A stretch of 49,042 nucleotides of DNA from Brasilonema sp. CT11 (GCF_017982655.1 NZ_JABXYX010000054.1:1-49042); one strand, 5' to 3'; positions 23,279 through 34,414 are shown, counted from the first letter of the stretch. Translations and numbers: made by a program. The notes: generated by a model not told the origin, from the letters alone.

Positions 23279-24502
23279 CTAAACTTTGCACACTGCTAAA
23301 GCCGCGACTAAATCCTTCGCCGTTTGATAGCGATCGCATGGCAAAGGCTCTGTGGCGTGGTCAATTACTTGCCGTAACTGGGGAGTAATTGTGGGCACAT
23401 TTGCGACTTCAAACCGAAAACTTCGCCCTCTCTGGCGGTAGAACTTAAAAGGGCTTTCGCCAGTTAACAAAAAAATAAGTGTCGGTCCAATGGCATATAA
23501 ATCGGATTGGGTGACGGGTTGTCCCCGTTCTTGTTCGGGGGCACAATAGCCCTCTGCACCAATACGAGTCCCAGGCGTTGTAGCAATCTCTTTGACAGCG
23601 CCAAAGTCTAGCACAACGATACGATCATTATGGTTTTGCACCATGAGGTTCGCCGGTTTAATATCCCGGTGAATCAAGGGTGGGTGTTGGCTATGGAGAT
23701 ATTCTAGAATATCGCAGGTTTGAATCATCCAACTAATCGCTTGATTTGGGACAACAGGCCCTTTTGAATAAACTAGTTTTTCCAAATCCTGTCCATGAAT
23801 TAATTCCATTGCCAAATATTTCTTTCCACCTTCGACAAAAGAGTCATAATATTTAGGAATTCCAGTATGGCTTAGGGATTTAAGAGTATTTGCCTCTCGT
23901 TCAAATAACTCTTGTGCCTTAGCAATTTTTGCCATATCAGCATTCATCTGCTTCAACACCAACAATTGTGGGTGTCCAGCTATTCTTCCTAATCCATCCC
24001 AAGCTAGATAAGTAGTACCCATACCTCCCTGTCCCAGAATTCGCAATACCTGATATTGGCGAATTGTCTGAATGATGGACAAAGGTTGACCGCAGTGGAT
24101 GCAAAACAAATTGTTAGGTGAGTTTCCTTCATGGGTGCAACTTGTATAAGGTAGCGCTGGATAAGGAAAATATTGTGAAGTTGTTTGCTTGTTAATTTCA
24201 AATCTCAGAATTGGACCTTTTTGCGCCAGTTGCAGTTCAGAGTTATCTGACAATAAAATTTGAGTGACTAAAACGCCGTTGAGAAAAGTGCCATTCGTGC
24301 CTTGACTAATGACCTGCCAAGAACCACCATTTTTATCGGAATTGACTTGCCGGAGTTCTAAATGATATCGTGACACCAAACTATCACTTAAAACCACGTC
24401 ATTATCAGCTGAACGACCAATCCGAATGATGGACTCGTCGTCAAAGTGCCACTGCTCAAGAGGTGTTTTTTGTTGAGGTTCTAACAGGGTCAGCGTGACC
24501 AT
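23279..24502 (-). CDS. FHA-domain serine/threonine protein kinase with zinc ribbon
   Basis: The 407-residue protein has three parts. An N-terminal FHA domain (about residues 20-95) shows IRIGRSADNDVVLSD and SRYHLEL, and binds phosphothreonine. A CxxC...CxxC-type zinc ribbon includes NNLFCIHCGQPL (about residue 135). A Hanks-type kinase domain (about 150-405) has P-loop ILGQGGMGTTY, the Lys in LLVLKQMN, catalytic loop HRDIKPANL and metal-binding DFGAVKE. All key residues are present, so it should be active. No membrane segment is present. It lies 143 nt downstream of the PP2C phosphatase gene on the same strand, so the two likely form a signalling pair. The start is an ATG with no clear ribosome-binding site. 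Confidence 0.92.
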   Translation of the reverse strand: MVTLTLLEPQQKTPLEQWHFDDESIIRIGRSADNDVVLSDSLVSRYHLELRQVNSDKNGGSWQVISQGTNGTFLNGVLVTQILLSDNSELQLAQKGPILRFEINKQTTSQYFPYPALPYTSCTHEGNSPNNLFCIHCGQPLSIIQTIRQYQVLRILGQGGMGTTYLAWDGLGRIAGHPQLLVLKQMNADMAKIAKAQELFEREANTLKSLSHTGIPKYYDSFVEGGKKYLAMELIHGQDLEKLVYSKGPVVPNQAISWMIQTCDILEYLHSQHPPLIHRDIKPANLMVQNHNDRIVVLDFGAVKEIATTPGTRIGAEGYCAPEQERGQPVTQSDLYAIGPTLIFLLTGESPFKFYRQRGRSFRFEVANVPTITPQLRQVIDHATEPLPCDRYQTAKDLVAALAVCKV

Positions 24503-24645
24503 AGGTAATTTTTAATTAAGGAGAAGGGAGTAGAAAGTGGCAAACAAGGAGTTGGGGAGAAGGAGTAAGGAAGTAACAGAAGTTTCCCTTGTTTTGTTAC
24601 TCTCTCCCTGTGTTGATCCTGTTTATCCTTGTCAGTAATTTACAA

Positions 24646-26601
24646 TTATTGCTGTTGTTTTATACTTGGGTGCACTCTTGCCCGAATAAGTATAGCAGTA
24701 ATATTGTCATGACCATTGTAATGGTTTGCCAAATCAATTAAAGCTTGAACACCACTTTCCAGATTGGCAGAATGACTTAACAAAGGTGCTAAGTAATTCT
24801 GCCCATGAAGAGTCAGCAAATCATTATCTGATAAACCATCCGAAGCAAGAACAAAAAGGGTATCTTCATTTATGTCAAAAAACTGGATATCGGGAATAAT
24901 AGACTGTTCATCGCGAGGACCAAGGGCTTGAGTCAACTGGTAAGCATCAGAGCGCGAATATGCTACAATACGCTCCACACCCCGAGAAATTTCCCGTTGA
25001 CCAACTTCATGATCCAATGTGACTTGTTCAAGTCCTGTTTTGCGAGTTACTCGGTACAGACGACTATCTCCGACATGAGCTACCGCAACTTGAGTATCTT
25101 GGATTAAAAGCATAACTAAAGTTGTGCCCATGCGCCCAATACCCGAACGGGCATCTTGTTGATTGACATTGAAAATTGCTTGATTGGTTAGCCGCACTGC
25201 TGCGCGAATATTATCTTCTGTTGGCAGTTGGTTAGAAGTCCAGTGAGTTTGAAAGTACTCGCGCAAAGATTTTACAGCCAAGGCACTAGCAACCTCGCCC
25301 GCCGCGTGTCCGCCCATTCCATCACACAGAATATACAAACCACGCGCCTGCAAGGTGTAGCTGTTGGGTGATTCTAGGTTGTATACTTTTGTATCAATAC
25401 CAAAATAGTCTTCATTATGATCGCGTTGACGTCCAACATTGGTAAGTCCTGCATTTTCCAGGCTTATTAATTGCACGCGTTGCGTAACTGTGGACTTATC
25501 ATCGCTTTTGAATTCAGTCTGATCCTCTTGGTCATCTAACTGCAACACAGTGGGTGCAGCATTGCTCTTAGGCAATGTAGAGGGAATTGAAACGCTTGTA
25601 GAATTACCTTGTAATTCAGACACAATATCTTCCAGAGATGATTGCAGCTGTGCTAGCGTTTGTATGTTTCCTTGTTCTAACTCTCCGAGTAGGTTCAAAA
25701 CAGAGCCAAATTGAGTGCGTTGAGACTGTCTAAAAAGTGCGTGCCAAACTCCCCCTAAAGCTTGGATTGTTGGCTGCGCAACTGTCACAACAGGTAGTGT
25801 TGCTTCTGTATCTTCTGAAGACTGAACAGCTGTATACTCTGGCGATTCTACATACAATCTTTGTAGTGCTAAGGACAGGTTTTCATCAACTCGTATATTG
25901 GATAATTCCAACAAACTTTCACCGCAGTGAGCTTTTTCCAGTACTGACCAAAGCTGAGTCATCTGGGAAAAAAAATGTACAATTTGTAACGAGCTTAGTG
26001 AATCATCCTCCCACAAATGAAGTAATTCTTGCCAATTTGAGCGATCTTCGATGAGTACTACCTGTATGTCGTCCTGCTGCCAAGCATCATGAATGGGCGG
26101 TATTCCCAGATGGCACCATGATCGTAAGGCAATATAAGGTTTGGCGAGACTAGGAATTTTATCAACCCCAGTTGATTCCATAACTAACCCCTTGTGCTGA
26201 TTTGTCAGCATAACCTCAAGGAGTGACACTTGGTATGGTTGGCAGTCTAGAACTCTTACCGAGACTTGAGTGTTAGGAGCAATTTCCTGTAACGCTGGCA
26301 GCGGTTCTAGCAGTTGATAACGCTTTTGTGAGTCTAGGTAAGAACCTGCTGATAGAGGAGATAAAGAAGATGAGGAAGCAAAATCTTCCTTATCCTCATC
26401 TACTGGCAAAGTCTCTTCTTTTGTAATAATTGCCCACAAAACGCTTCCGCATGCTGCGCCACAGTTATCACATTCTCGTGCATTTAAAGCCAAATGAGTG
26501 CAGCACTCAGGGCAGACCTTATGAGTCAGTGAAGCGCCACAGCGTTGGCAGAATTTGTTAGCATTGGGGTTTTCAAATTTACACTGAGGGCAAATCAGCA
26601 T
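24646..26601 (-). CDS. PP2C-type protein phosphatase with zinc ribbons and a kinase-like middle region
   Basis: The 651-residue protein starts with four CxxC pairs (CPQCKFENPNANKFCQRCG and two more pairs, residues 4-50), forming two zinc ribbons. A middle region of about 200 residues (about 95-290) resembles a degenerate protein kinase lobe: hinge-like VVLIEDRSNWQELL and SLLELSNIRVDENLSLAL where HRDxKPxNxxxD would be, with no HRD or DFG. The C-terminal PP2C domain (about 380-645) has all metal and core motifs: RDHNEDYFGID, LCDGMGGHAAGE, AHVGDSRLYR, ASDGLSDND and GHDNITAILI. It should dephosphorylate Ser/Thr, presumably on targets of the kinase encoded next to it. The start has AAGGAA about 9 nt upstream. 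Confidence 0.9.
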   Translation of the reverse strand: MLICPQCKFENPNANKFCQRCGASLTHKVCPECCTHLALNARECDNCGAACGSVLWAIITKEETLPVDEDKEDFASSSSLSPLSAGSYLDSQKRYQLLEPLPALQEIAPNTQVSVRVLDCQPYQVSLLEVMLTNQHKGLVMESTGVDKIPSLAKPYIALRSWCHLGIPPIHDAWQQDDIQVVLIEDRSNWQELLHLWEDDSLSSLQIVHFFSQMTQLWSVLEKAHCGESLLELSNIRVDENLSLALQRLYVESPEYTAVQSSEDTEATLPVVTVAQPTIQALGGVWHALFRQSQRTQFGSVLNLLGELEQGNIQTLAQLQSSLEDIVSELQGNSTSVSIPSTLPKSNAAPTVLQLDDQEDQTEFKSDDKSTVTQRVQLISLENAGLTNVGRQRDHNEDYFGIDTKVYNLESPNSYTLQARGLYILCDGMGGHAAGEVASALAVKSLREYFQTHWTSNQLPTEDNIRAAVRLTNQAIFNVNQQDARSGIGRMGTTLVMLLIQDTQVAVAHVGDSRLYRVTRKTGLEQVTLDHEVGQREISRGVERIVAYSRSDAYQLTQALGPRDEQSIIPDIQFFDINEDTLFVLASDGLSDNDLLTLHGQNYLAPLLSHSANLESGVQALIDLANHYNGHDNITAILIRARVHPSIKQQQ

Positions 26602-26936
26602 TGTGGAAGTTCCTTAATTCCCGTTCCAAGGTGCTTTTAGCCACTACAATCCAAAAGTGCCACATTTGTTAGCACCTGCCTACAATAGAACTACAATATA
26701 TTGTGATTCATCTGGCGAATTTTGGTGGCAGTCTTAATTTTGACGCATACTAACTATAAACTTGATATATTGGCAAGCTATATCTTTACAAAAAATTGCC
26801 ACGAAAACTAGGCATGTTCACATATTCCGACACATATCTTTAGGTTTAGGAAACAATACAAGCTGATGAGATTTGGGATGATAGGCTCTACAATGATAAT
26901 TACACTCATACTTTAGTTATAATCTAAAAGCTTTGT
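26602..26936. other. intergenic stretch between the phosphatase and the pseudouridine synthase genes
   Basis: About 335 nt, AT-rich, with no coding frame. It should contain the promoter of the phosphatase-kinase unit. I see no clear promoter box, operator or repeat. Confidence 0.4.
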
Positions 26937-27545
26937 TCATTTGCTTTTTAACTTTCTAGAGCCTGCAAAAGCTAAATCGACTAACAACTTGAGTTCACCG
27001 GATGTTAGCTCACGCCATTGACCTGGTTGTAGGTTATCTAAGTGTAGGTGGGCAATGGTTACCCTGACCAGGCGCAAAGTTGGAAATCCCACAGCCGCCG
27101 TCATTCTCCTGACCTGACGATTTTTGCCCTCTGTCAAAGTCATTTCTAACCACGCTGTCGGCACATTTTTGCGAAACCTAATCGGCGGTTCGCGTTCTGC
27201 TAAAGAAGGCTCCATTGGCAATAGCGCCACCTTAGCTTGGCGAGTGCGGTAATCTTGGATCGTCACACCTTGTTGTAGCTGCGTCAAAGCCGCAGCATCA
27301 GGAATTCGTTCTACCTGCACCCAGTAAGTCCGTTCGTGTCCAAACTGAGGGTGAGAAAGGCGATGTTGTAATTGCCCGTTATCGGTTAATAGCACTAACC
27401 CCTCACTGTCCCAGTCCAAACGACCCACAGGATATATATCGGGTATGTCGATATAGTCTTTGAGGGTGCTACGAGTGGGAGTGTCTTTAGTAAACTGGCT
27501 GAGGACACCATACGGTTTGTAAAACAGAATGTGTCGGTAAGTCAT
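26937..27545 (-). CDS. rluE: 23S rRNA pseudouridine synthase, RluE-like
   Basis: The 202-residue protein belongs to the RsuA/RluB/RluE/RluF family. The catalytic Asp is in [27 protein letters not shown] and the family block [23 protein letters not shown] are also present. It lacks the N-terminal S4 domain, and short forms without S4 are typical of RluE (which modifies U2457 of E. coli 23S rRNA). The exact target site is inferred. It stands alone, with an ATG start. Confidence 0.85.
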   Translation of the reverse strand: MTYRHILFYKPYGVLSQFTKDTPTRSTLKDYIDIPDIYPVGRLDWDSEGLVLLTDNGQLQHRLSHPQFGHERTYWVQVERIPDAAALTQLQQGVTIQDYRTRQAKVALLPMEPSLAEREPPIRFRKNVPTAWLEMTLTEGKNRQVRRMTAAVGFPTLRLVRVTIAHLHLDNLQPGQWRELTSGELKLLVDLAFAGSRKLKSK

Positions 27546-27827
27546 GAGTAAAAATTTAAAATAAAAATGAAAACAAAAATTAAAATATTAGGACTTACAT
27601 ATTGACACTTGAATCGTATTTAAGCATTTCTCTGTTTCACAAGTTCAAAGCTTGATAGTTAGATCATACTCTCGAACCGCCAGAAGAATACCTATTTTTG
27701 AACAGCACCAGGCGCTGGCGCGACACAGAGGGAGGAGTAAATTGTTATAAGTAATTTTAGACCACTGATACAAGTAACAAGCACTAGCAACTGTATCGCC
27801 TAAGAAGACGAAACCTAACACTAGTAA

Positions 27828-28190
27828 TCATTTTTGTATATCTTGGCAATATTGACCTATTTCAACTTCCCGTAACTTCATCATATCGTCTATGTTGCCG
27901 CTTGCTATCATTTTGCCATCTAGACTACATCCTAGTGAAAGTATAATCAAAGACATATTAATAGCTTCACTCCAATTAACGCCTTTCTTGAATTGCTCCT
28001 TACCAAGGGGAGAAATAGAAGGGTTTGGATTTTGGATTGTAGAGACGTTAGATGTAACAGATCCAGTTGCGTACGCGGGTTTCTCCACTTGAGCAATATA
28101 GCATTTTTGACAGTTGTGTTGAAGTTTGTAACCTGCATTTTCCAGCAGTTTCGAGATATTATACCAACCTTTTATACACGTATCCGTCAA
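27828..28190 (-). pseudogene. degenerate WD40-repeat protein fragment
   Basis: The frame holds 120 codons, with only a TTG start and no ribosome-binding site. Its C-terminal end resembles one WD40 blade: LSLGCSLDGKMIASGNIDD then MKLREVEIGQYCQDIQ, compared with the common pattern FSPDGKTLASGSDD then KLWDVETGQCLRTLQ. The Trp of the WD pair has become Arg and the blade is solitary. This is best read as the decayed end of a larger WD40 protein of the type abundant in filamentous cyanobacteria. The N-terminal 70 codons are not recognisable. Confidence 0.55.
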
Positions 28191-28238
28191 AGTCTCAATG
28201 TATCGATTTTAAGCTGAAAGCGAAAGTTAGCGTTTAGC

Positions 28239-28349
28239 TGGGAGTTTGGAGATCTCAACAATGATGGAACGAAAGCACGTCTAACAGCTTTGCTGTCAGC
28301 ACAATCAAGTGGTCGAGAGGTCATGGTTGGCTATCCAATCGCTGGCTAG
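28239..28349 (+). pseudogene. short orphan coding fragment
   Basis: 36 in-frame codons with protein-like composition (WEFGDLNNDGTKARLTALL... ending VGYPIAG then stop) and no start codon. It looks like the C-terminal end of a lost gene. I cannot name the family. It lies in the decayed region between the WD40 remnant and the thiC riboswitch. Confidence 0.35.
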
Positions 28350-28379
28350 AACTGTAATCAAGAAAACTTGTCAGAAGAG

Positions 28380-28495
28380 GCTCACATTGTTAGAACCTAC
28401 TAGGTAGAGCGAAGAATTACTGGGAATTATCTAAAGTAGTGATGCTTTAGCTCTTTTCCAAAGTAGTATGATAAGCAGTCTAACATAGCCTCTAA
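28380..28495. repeat. imperfect inverted-repeat element
   Basis: The left arm AGAGGCTCACATTGTTAGA and the right arm TCTAACATAGCCTCT are complementary apart from a small insertion. The span is about 116 bp. The element has no coding capacity and may be a decayed non-autonomous element. The remaining stretch to 28892 has no gene that I can support. Confidence 0.45.
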
Positions 28496-28895
28496 GGGAG
28501 ACGAGATTCTGCTACCATCAGGGCATTAAACTTGGAAGTGCTTAGTACAAGTCACCGCTCATTTTTGCCGTTACGGAGAGACATCATGCAGGAATCGAGC
28601 GTTTATCGTTCGCTCTAAAGAGAGGCTGAGAAAAAAAGACACGGGCGACGCTATCAATCTCTTGCGTAGAGGAGTGGCGATCAACATCGACGCTGATTAA
28701 AAACGAATAATTTTGATCGTGCGGCGCGATCGCTGAAAACAGACATCTTTTTCTGATAGATAATAAAGTTTCTCAATACATCAGTCATAAAATTATTTTT
28801 TGAAATTTTGAATTTGCGTGTCAGCGAGAGTCACCTTACAAATTTTTAACTCCCATGCTCCGACCCATAACGAAAATGCTAAGATAATTTCTTAT

Positions 28896-30371
<1,476 letters not shown>

Positions 30372-30397
30372 GAATTGGGAATAGTTAGTCTCAGTAA

Positions 30398-30433
30398 TTA
30401 GCTGGTAGTAGAAAATTCACTACTACCAACTAA
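30398..30433. terminator. hairpin between convergent thiC and pyrE
   Basis: TGGTAGTAG (30403-30411) pairs with CTACTACCA (30420-30428), and the stem extends with TTAG/CTAA. There is no T-run, so it may be a weak bidirectional terminator. Confidence 0.45.
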
Positions 30434-30436
30434 CCA

Positions 30437-31060
30437 CTAACTATTTCTAAGTTGCCGATATCGCTCTTGAATTTCCTTAATCGTATACACCGCGTTAAAC
30501 TGCAAGCCTGCTTGTTGGTATAATTCGGCTCCTCCTTGCTGACGATCTACTAGTGAAATCACTTTGTTCACGGTATAACCTGCCTCTCTAAGTCGGTCAA
30601 CGGCTTTCATAGCAGATTGTCCAGTTGTGACAACATCTTCTAAAACTACTACTTTTGCCCCTTCTGGCAAACTGGGACCTTCAATATATGCCCTTGTTCC
30701 ATGTCCCTTGGCTTCCTTACGAATAATCAACGCTGGTATCGGTCGATTTTCATATGCAGAAACCACACTGACAGCGCTGACAATCGGATCTGCTCCTAAT
30801 GTTAAACCAGCAACTGCTTGAGTCTCTAATTGCAGCATAGATAGGAGAATACGACCAATTGCCAGAGCACCTTGGGGGTGAAGTGTTACTTGCTTGCCGT
30901 TGATATAGTAAGAACTCCGCTGTCCTGAGGAGAGGACAAAATCACCTTCTTTATATGCCAGTTGACAAAGTAAATCGAGTAAGTATTGGCTAACGGTTAC
31001 TAAATCAGTAATTGTTGCGCTGATATTGGGTTGCGCATAAGTTTCGGCTTGATATGTCAT
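30437..31060 (-). CDS. pyrE: orotate phosphoribosyltransferase
   Basis: The 207-residue protein transfers ribose-5-phosphate from PRPP to orotate, giving OMP in pyrimidine synthesis. The PRPP-binding motif is VVVLEDVVTTGQSA. Catalytic-loop residues lie in IRKEAKGHGT, and the early block FVLSSGQRSSYYINGK is typical. The start is the ATG at 31058-31060, with GGAG about 9 nt upstream; a longer GTG reading to 31075 is less likely. It is convergent with thiC. Confidence 0.93.
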   Translation of the reverse strand: MTYQAETYAQPNISATITDLVTVSQYLLDLLCQLAYKEGDFVLSSGQRSSYYINGKQVTLHPQGALAIGRILLSMLQLETQAVAGLTLGADPIVSAVSVVSAYENRPIPALIIRKEAKGHGTRAYIEGPSLPEGAKVVVLEDVVTTGQSAMKAVDRLREAGYTVNKVISLVDRQQGGAELYQQAGLQFNAVYTIKEIQERYRQLRNS

Positions 31061-31224
31061 CACAATACGCTCCACTGCGTTCCACTCATAATGACAAAAA
31101 TATACTTCTCAGACATCCTAGCAACAAGTGCTGAGCGTGTGATTTCTTTTTTTCAAACCCGACTCAGGAATGCTGTTCACTATCCTTACGGAAAATCCAA
31201 AAAGTTTTTCCTGACTATTTTTAA

Positions 31225-31298
31225 ATCCAGGGTGCAGGAGTTGAACCTGCCTAGCGCGAATTATGAGTTCGCTGCCTCAACCGCTCGGCCAACCCTGG
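31225..31298 (-). tRNA. tRNA with CAU anticodon, probably Ile2 (lysidine-type)
   Basis: A full cloverleaf can be drawn: acceptor CCAGGGT/ACCCTGG, anticodon stem GCGAA/TTCGC with loop CTCATAA, T stem GCAGG/CCTGC, and discriminator A. The anticodon is CAU. The D arm (TGGCCGAGCGGTTGAGGC) and the loop context AACTCATAATT resemble plastid trnI-CAU more than elongator Met. I therefore favour tRNA-Ile2, whose C34 is converted to lysidine by TilS. An automatic caller may report Met. CCA is not encoded. Confidence 0.85.
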
Positions 31299-31486
31299 TC
31301 GAGTTTCGATCATAGCACAAGTCAATAGAATTTGACAATGCTAATATAATATACCAGATTTTTATACCATATAGTTTGACGTGGCAGTAGTGGAGACTAA
31401 TATTGATTAAGCTCCTCTATAAATTGAAGTAAATAACTTCGATACTTTTAAATAGACCAGCATTCTTTTGCAATGACTTGTTGGCA

Positions 31487-32191
31487 ATGAAACTAAATTC
31501 TACGATACTTCTGACTTTGATTTTGCTAGTTCTGATGTTGGGGGCTGGTTCTGTAAGTGCATTTTGGGGATTTACTTTAGGAAGTGCAGCACTCAAAGGT
31601 GTTACAGCACCTGATGCTCGTCCTACCAGCAAATTTACCAGCGCTAAATCAGCTAAGGAGCAACACGCAGGAGTTGCTTTTCTCCAGGAGAATGAAATCC
31701 TGAAAATTGTCAAATCGCGAATTGAGGGCAAAACTAAAGCTGCCAAATCTAGAAAAAAAGGTGATGATGATGAGCAGGTAAATACCAGCAAGCTCAAGAA
31801 AGATGAAAAATCAACGCCCGCCGCTGAACAAGAAAAGCCTCAGGAAGGATTTCCCATTAACGCCCAAAGCGAAGGTGTTAACCTTTCAGTACAATCAGCT
31901 CGCTTTTCTGGTGGTGCTTTGCTTTTAAAAGTACAAATGCAGAACAAAGGCAAAGATTCTGTACGCTTCCTATATAGTTTTTTGGATGTATCAGATGATA
32001 AAGGACGAACCTTAAGTGCGAGCACAGAGGGTTTACCATCTGAATTGCCAGTAAATGGACCTTCTGTTTCTGGTACAGTCAGCATTCCCGCACCTTTACT
32101 TGATAATGTCAAGCGTATTTCACTCGCCCTGACAGATTATCCTGCTCAAAGATTACGCCTAGAAGTATCAAATATTCCCGTAGAAAGATAA
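31487..32191 (+). CDS. exported conserved hypothetical protein
   Basis: The 234-residue protein has an N-terminal hydrophobic segment (about residues 4-26) ending GSVSAFWGF, either a signal peptide or an anchor. A charged, Lys-rich, disordered linker (about 70-120) follows. The beta-rich C-terminal domain (about 125-234: GVNLSVQSARFSGGALLLKVQMQNKG and later strands) has an immunoglobulin-like pattern. The start is the ATG at 31487; the longer reading begins with TTG. I do not recognise the family. It is 44 nt upstream of the CNNM-type gene and on the same strand, so the two may be co-transcribed. Confidence 0.7.
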   Translation: MKLNSTILLTLILLVLMLGAGSVSAFWGFTLGSAALKGVTAPDARPTSKFTSAKSAKEQHAGVAFLQENEILKIVKSRIEGKTKAAKSRKKGDDDEQVNTSKLKKDEKSTPAAEQEKPQEGFPINAQSEGVNLSVQSARFSGGALLLKVQMQNKGKDSVRFLYSFLDVSDDKGRTLSASTEGLPSELPVNGPSVSGTVSIPAPLLDNVKRISLALTDYPAQRLRLEVSNIPVER

Positions 32192-32235
32192 ATATTAGTG
32201 GTGAGTAGCATAACTAACCATTAAGAAAAATATTC

Positions 32236-33621
32236 ATGGGGCATCAGTATTATACGGCTTCAACAGTGAGTGCTTTTCTTAGCTTAAGTTGGACAGACGT
32301 GGGGCTGCGATTGTTATCAGTGCTACTGCTGATTACTATCAATGCCTTTTTTGTAACAGCAGAATTTTCTATGGTGACAGTCCGGCGATCGCGCATCCAT
32401 CAACTGGTGGAGGCTGGCGATATTCAGGCGATCGCTGTTGAAGTTTTGCAACACAGTATTGACCGATTGTTATCGACAACTCAATTAGGTATTACTCTCT
32501 CTAGTTTGGCACTAGGCTGGATTGGAGAAAGCACGATAGTTGTGCTTGTAAAATCATGGCTACTATCTTTACCTCTACCTAAAGGAATGAGTACAGTCAT
32601 AGCTCATTCTCTATCAATTCCAATTGCCTTTTTTTTCATAGCTTATTTACAAATAGTTTTAGGAGAATTATGTCCCAAATCAGTATCCATACTCTATTCA
32701 GAACAGCTGGCAAAATTTTTAGGCCCTTCGATCAGAGCAACTGTCAGATTTTTTAGCCCTTTTATCTGGATTCTTAACCAATCAACTCGTTGGCTATTGC
32801 GACTTTTTGGTATTGAATACACAGGTAAAAGTTGGAAGCCGCCAGTTACACCTGAAGAATTACAACTGATTATTTCCACAGAACGCGAATCTAGCGGATT
32901 ACAAGCACAAGAACGACAACTACTCAAAAACGTCTTTGAGTTTGGGGACGAGACAGTACAAGCAGTCATGGTTCCTCGCACCAGCGTTATCGCTTTGCCA
33001 AAAATCGCTACTTTTGCGACTTTTCTACAGGAAGTAATAGCTACACGTTACTCTTGCTACCCTATTATTGGAGAATCCTTGGATGATATTCGCGGCATAG
33101 TTTACTTCAAAGACTTGGCAAAACCTTTAGCTTTAAGAAAGATAACTTTAGAAACACAAATTCAGCCCTGGATACGTCCTGCAAGATTTGTCCCAGAACA
33201 TACTCCCTTAAAGGAACTCTTGCCAACCATGCAGCGAGAGGAACCAACTATGGTCATGGTAGTAGATGAATTTGGTGCAACAGTGGGGTTGGTTACGATC
33301 CAAGACATTATTGCTCAAATCATCGGTAATCCAGGCGAACCAGACACCACTAGCGATTTGCTTATCAAGATTTTAGACGAGCAAACTTTTCTTGTACAGG
33401 GTCAAACAAATCTGGAAAACCTGAATGAGGTTTTGCATCTCGATTTGCCCTTGAGAAAAGAATACCAAACTTTAGGAGGGTTTTTACTTTACCAGTTACA
33501 GAAAGTTCCCACCCTTAGCGAAACCTTTCGCTATGAAAATCTAGAATTTACCGTCATCTCAGTCACTGGACCACGCTTACATCAGATTCAGGTGCGACGG
33601 TTGCAGGAATCAACAAACTAG
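32236..33621 (+). CDS. CNNM/CorC-type membrane protein (DUF21 + CBS pair + CorC/HlyC domain)
   Basis: The 461-residue protein has a DUF21 membrane domain (about residues 15-190) with helices such as LLSVLLLITINAFFVTAEF. A CBS pair follows (about 235-365; VMVPRTSVIALPK and MVVDEFGATVGLVTIQDI). The C-terminal CorC/HlyC transporter-associated domain spans about 375-455. It is usually labelled hemolysin family protein. Relatives (CorB/CNNM) move Mg2+ or other divalent cations, with ATP-Mg binding to the CBS domains. Cation transport is the best inference. Its stop codon lies at the edge of a repeat that probably terminates transcription. Confidence 0.9.
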   Translation: MGHQYYTASTVSAFLSLSWTDVGLRLLSVLLLITINAFFVTAEFSMVTVRRSRIHQLVEAGDIQAIAVEVLQHSIDRLLSTTQLGITLSSLALGWIGESTIVVLVKSWLLSLPLPKGMSTVIAHSLSIPIAFFFIAYLQIVLGELCPKSVSILYSEQLAKFLGPSIRATVRFFSPFIWILNQSTRWLLRLFGIEYTGKSWKPPVTPEELQLIISTERESSGLQAQERQLLKNVFEFGDETVQAVMVPRTSVIALPKIATFATFLQEVIATRYSCYPIIGESLDDIRGIVYFKDLAKPLALRKITLETQIQPWIRPARFVPEHTPLKELLPTMQREEPTMVMVVDEFGATVGLVTIQDIIAQIIGNPGEPDTTSDLLIKILDEQTFLVQGQTNLENLNEVLHLDLPLRKEYQTLGGFLLYQLQKVPTLSETFRYENLEFTVISVTGPRLHQIQVRRLQESTN

Positions 33622-33740
33622 GGGTGTAAGGGTATAGGGGTATTGGGGAAATGCATTTATATTCTCAACAAACTAGGGGTGTAGGGGTATTGGGAAAATG
33701 CATTTATATTCTCATCCCCCTTACACCCTTACACCCCTAC
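33611..33740. repeat. duplicated G-rich repeat with inverted copy (bidirectional terminator candidate)
   Basis: A block of about 50 bp beginning CAACAAACTAGGGGTGTA and containing AAATGCATTTATATTCTC occurs twice in tandem. A C-rich segment complementary to its GGGGTGTAAGGG part follows (CCCTTACACCCC near 33726). It lies exactly between convergent genes and could form a long hairpin. The same GGGGTGTA motif is at 10736. Confidence 0.7.
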
Positions 33741-34414
33741 TTCGCATAAGCCAATGGGTCTTTCAATCCCAGTTCTGCAAAAGCTGCAAGACGCAAACGG
33801 CAAGAATCACAAACACCACAAGCAACATCGCCTCCTTGATAGCAAGACCATGTGAGTTCCCAAGGAACACCCAATTTATTCCCGAGTTGGATAATTTCAG
33901 TTTTTTTTAGCTGAATTAAGGGTGTATTGATAGAAATGCTTTGTCCTTCGCGTCCTTGTTTTGTTCCTAAACGAAATACTTCCTGCATGGCTTGGATGTA
34001 GTCAGGACGACAATCAGGATATCCAGAATAATCTAGAGCGTTAACACCTATGTAAACACACTGAGCAGAAATCGTTTCAGCATAACCAAGGGCAAAACTT
34101 AAAAAGATGGTGTTGCGAGCTGGAACATATGTAACCGGAATACTTTGAGACATTTCCTCTATGTCACGCTTTAGTGGTAATTCTATAGCATCATCCGTAA
34201 GAGCCGAACCACCCCATTGTCTTAAATCAAACTTTACCAATTGCTGGTCTACCACACCTGCTTTTTTAGCAATTGCCAAAGCTGAGTCTAACTCTCGTCG
34301 GTGTCGTTGTTGGTAATCAAAAGAAATGGTATGGCAGTTATAACCATCAGCGATCGCTTGGTATAAAACCGTAGAAGAGTCTAAACCACCAGATAATAAA
34401 ATGACAGCTTTCAT
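33737..34414 (-). CDS. queC: 7-cyano-7-deazaguanine (preQ0) synthase
   Basis: The 225-residue enzyme converts 7-carboxy-7-deazaguanine to preQ0 with ATP and ammonia, in queuosine synthesis. Landmarks are the PP-loop LLSGGLDSST and the C-terminal zinc site with Cys in CYQGGDVACGVCDSC. The start is the ATG at 34412-34414; the two-codon-longer TTG reading is not needed. No other queuosine gene is near. A terminator-like hairpin lies in its leader. Confidence 0.95.
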   Translation of the reverse strand: MKAVILLSGGLDSSTVLYQAIADGYNCHTISFDYQQRHRRELDSALAIAKKAGVVDQQLVKFDLRQWGGSALTDDAIELPLKRDIEEMSQSIPVTYVPARNTIFLSFALGYAETISAQCVYIGVNALDYSGYPDCRPDYIQAMQEVFRLGTKQGREGQSISINTPLIQLKKTEIIQLGNKLGVPWELTWSCYQGGDVACGVCDSCRLRLAAFAELGLKDPLAYAK

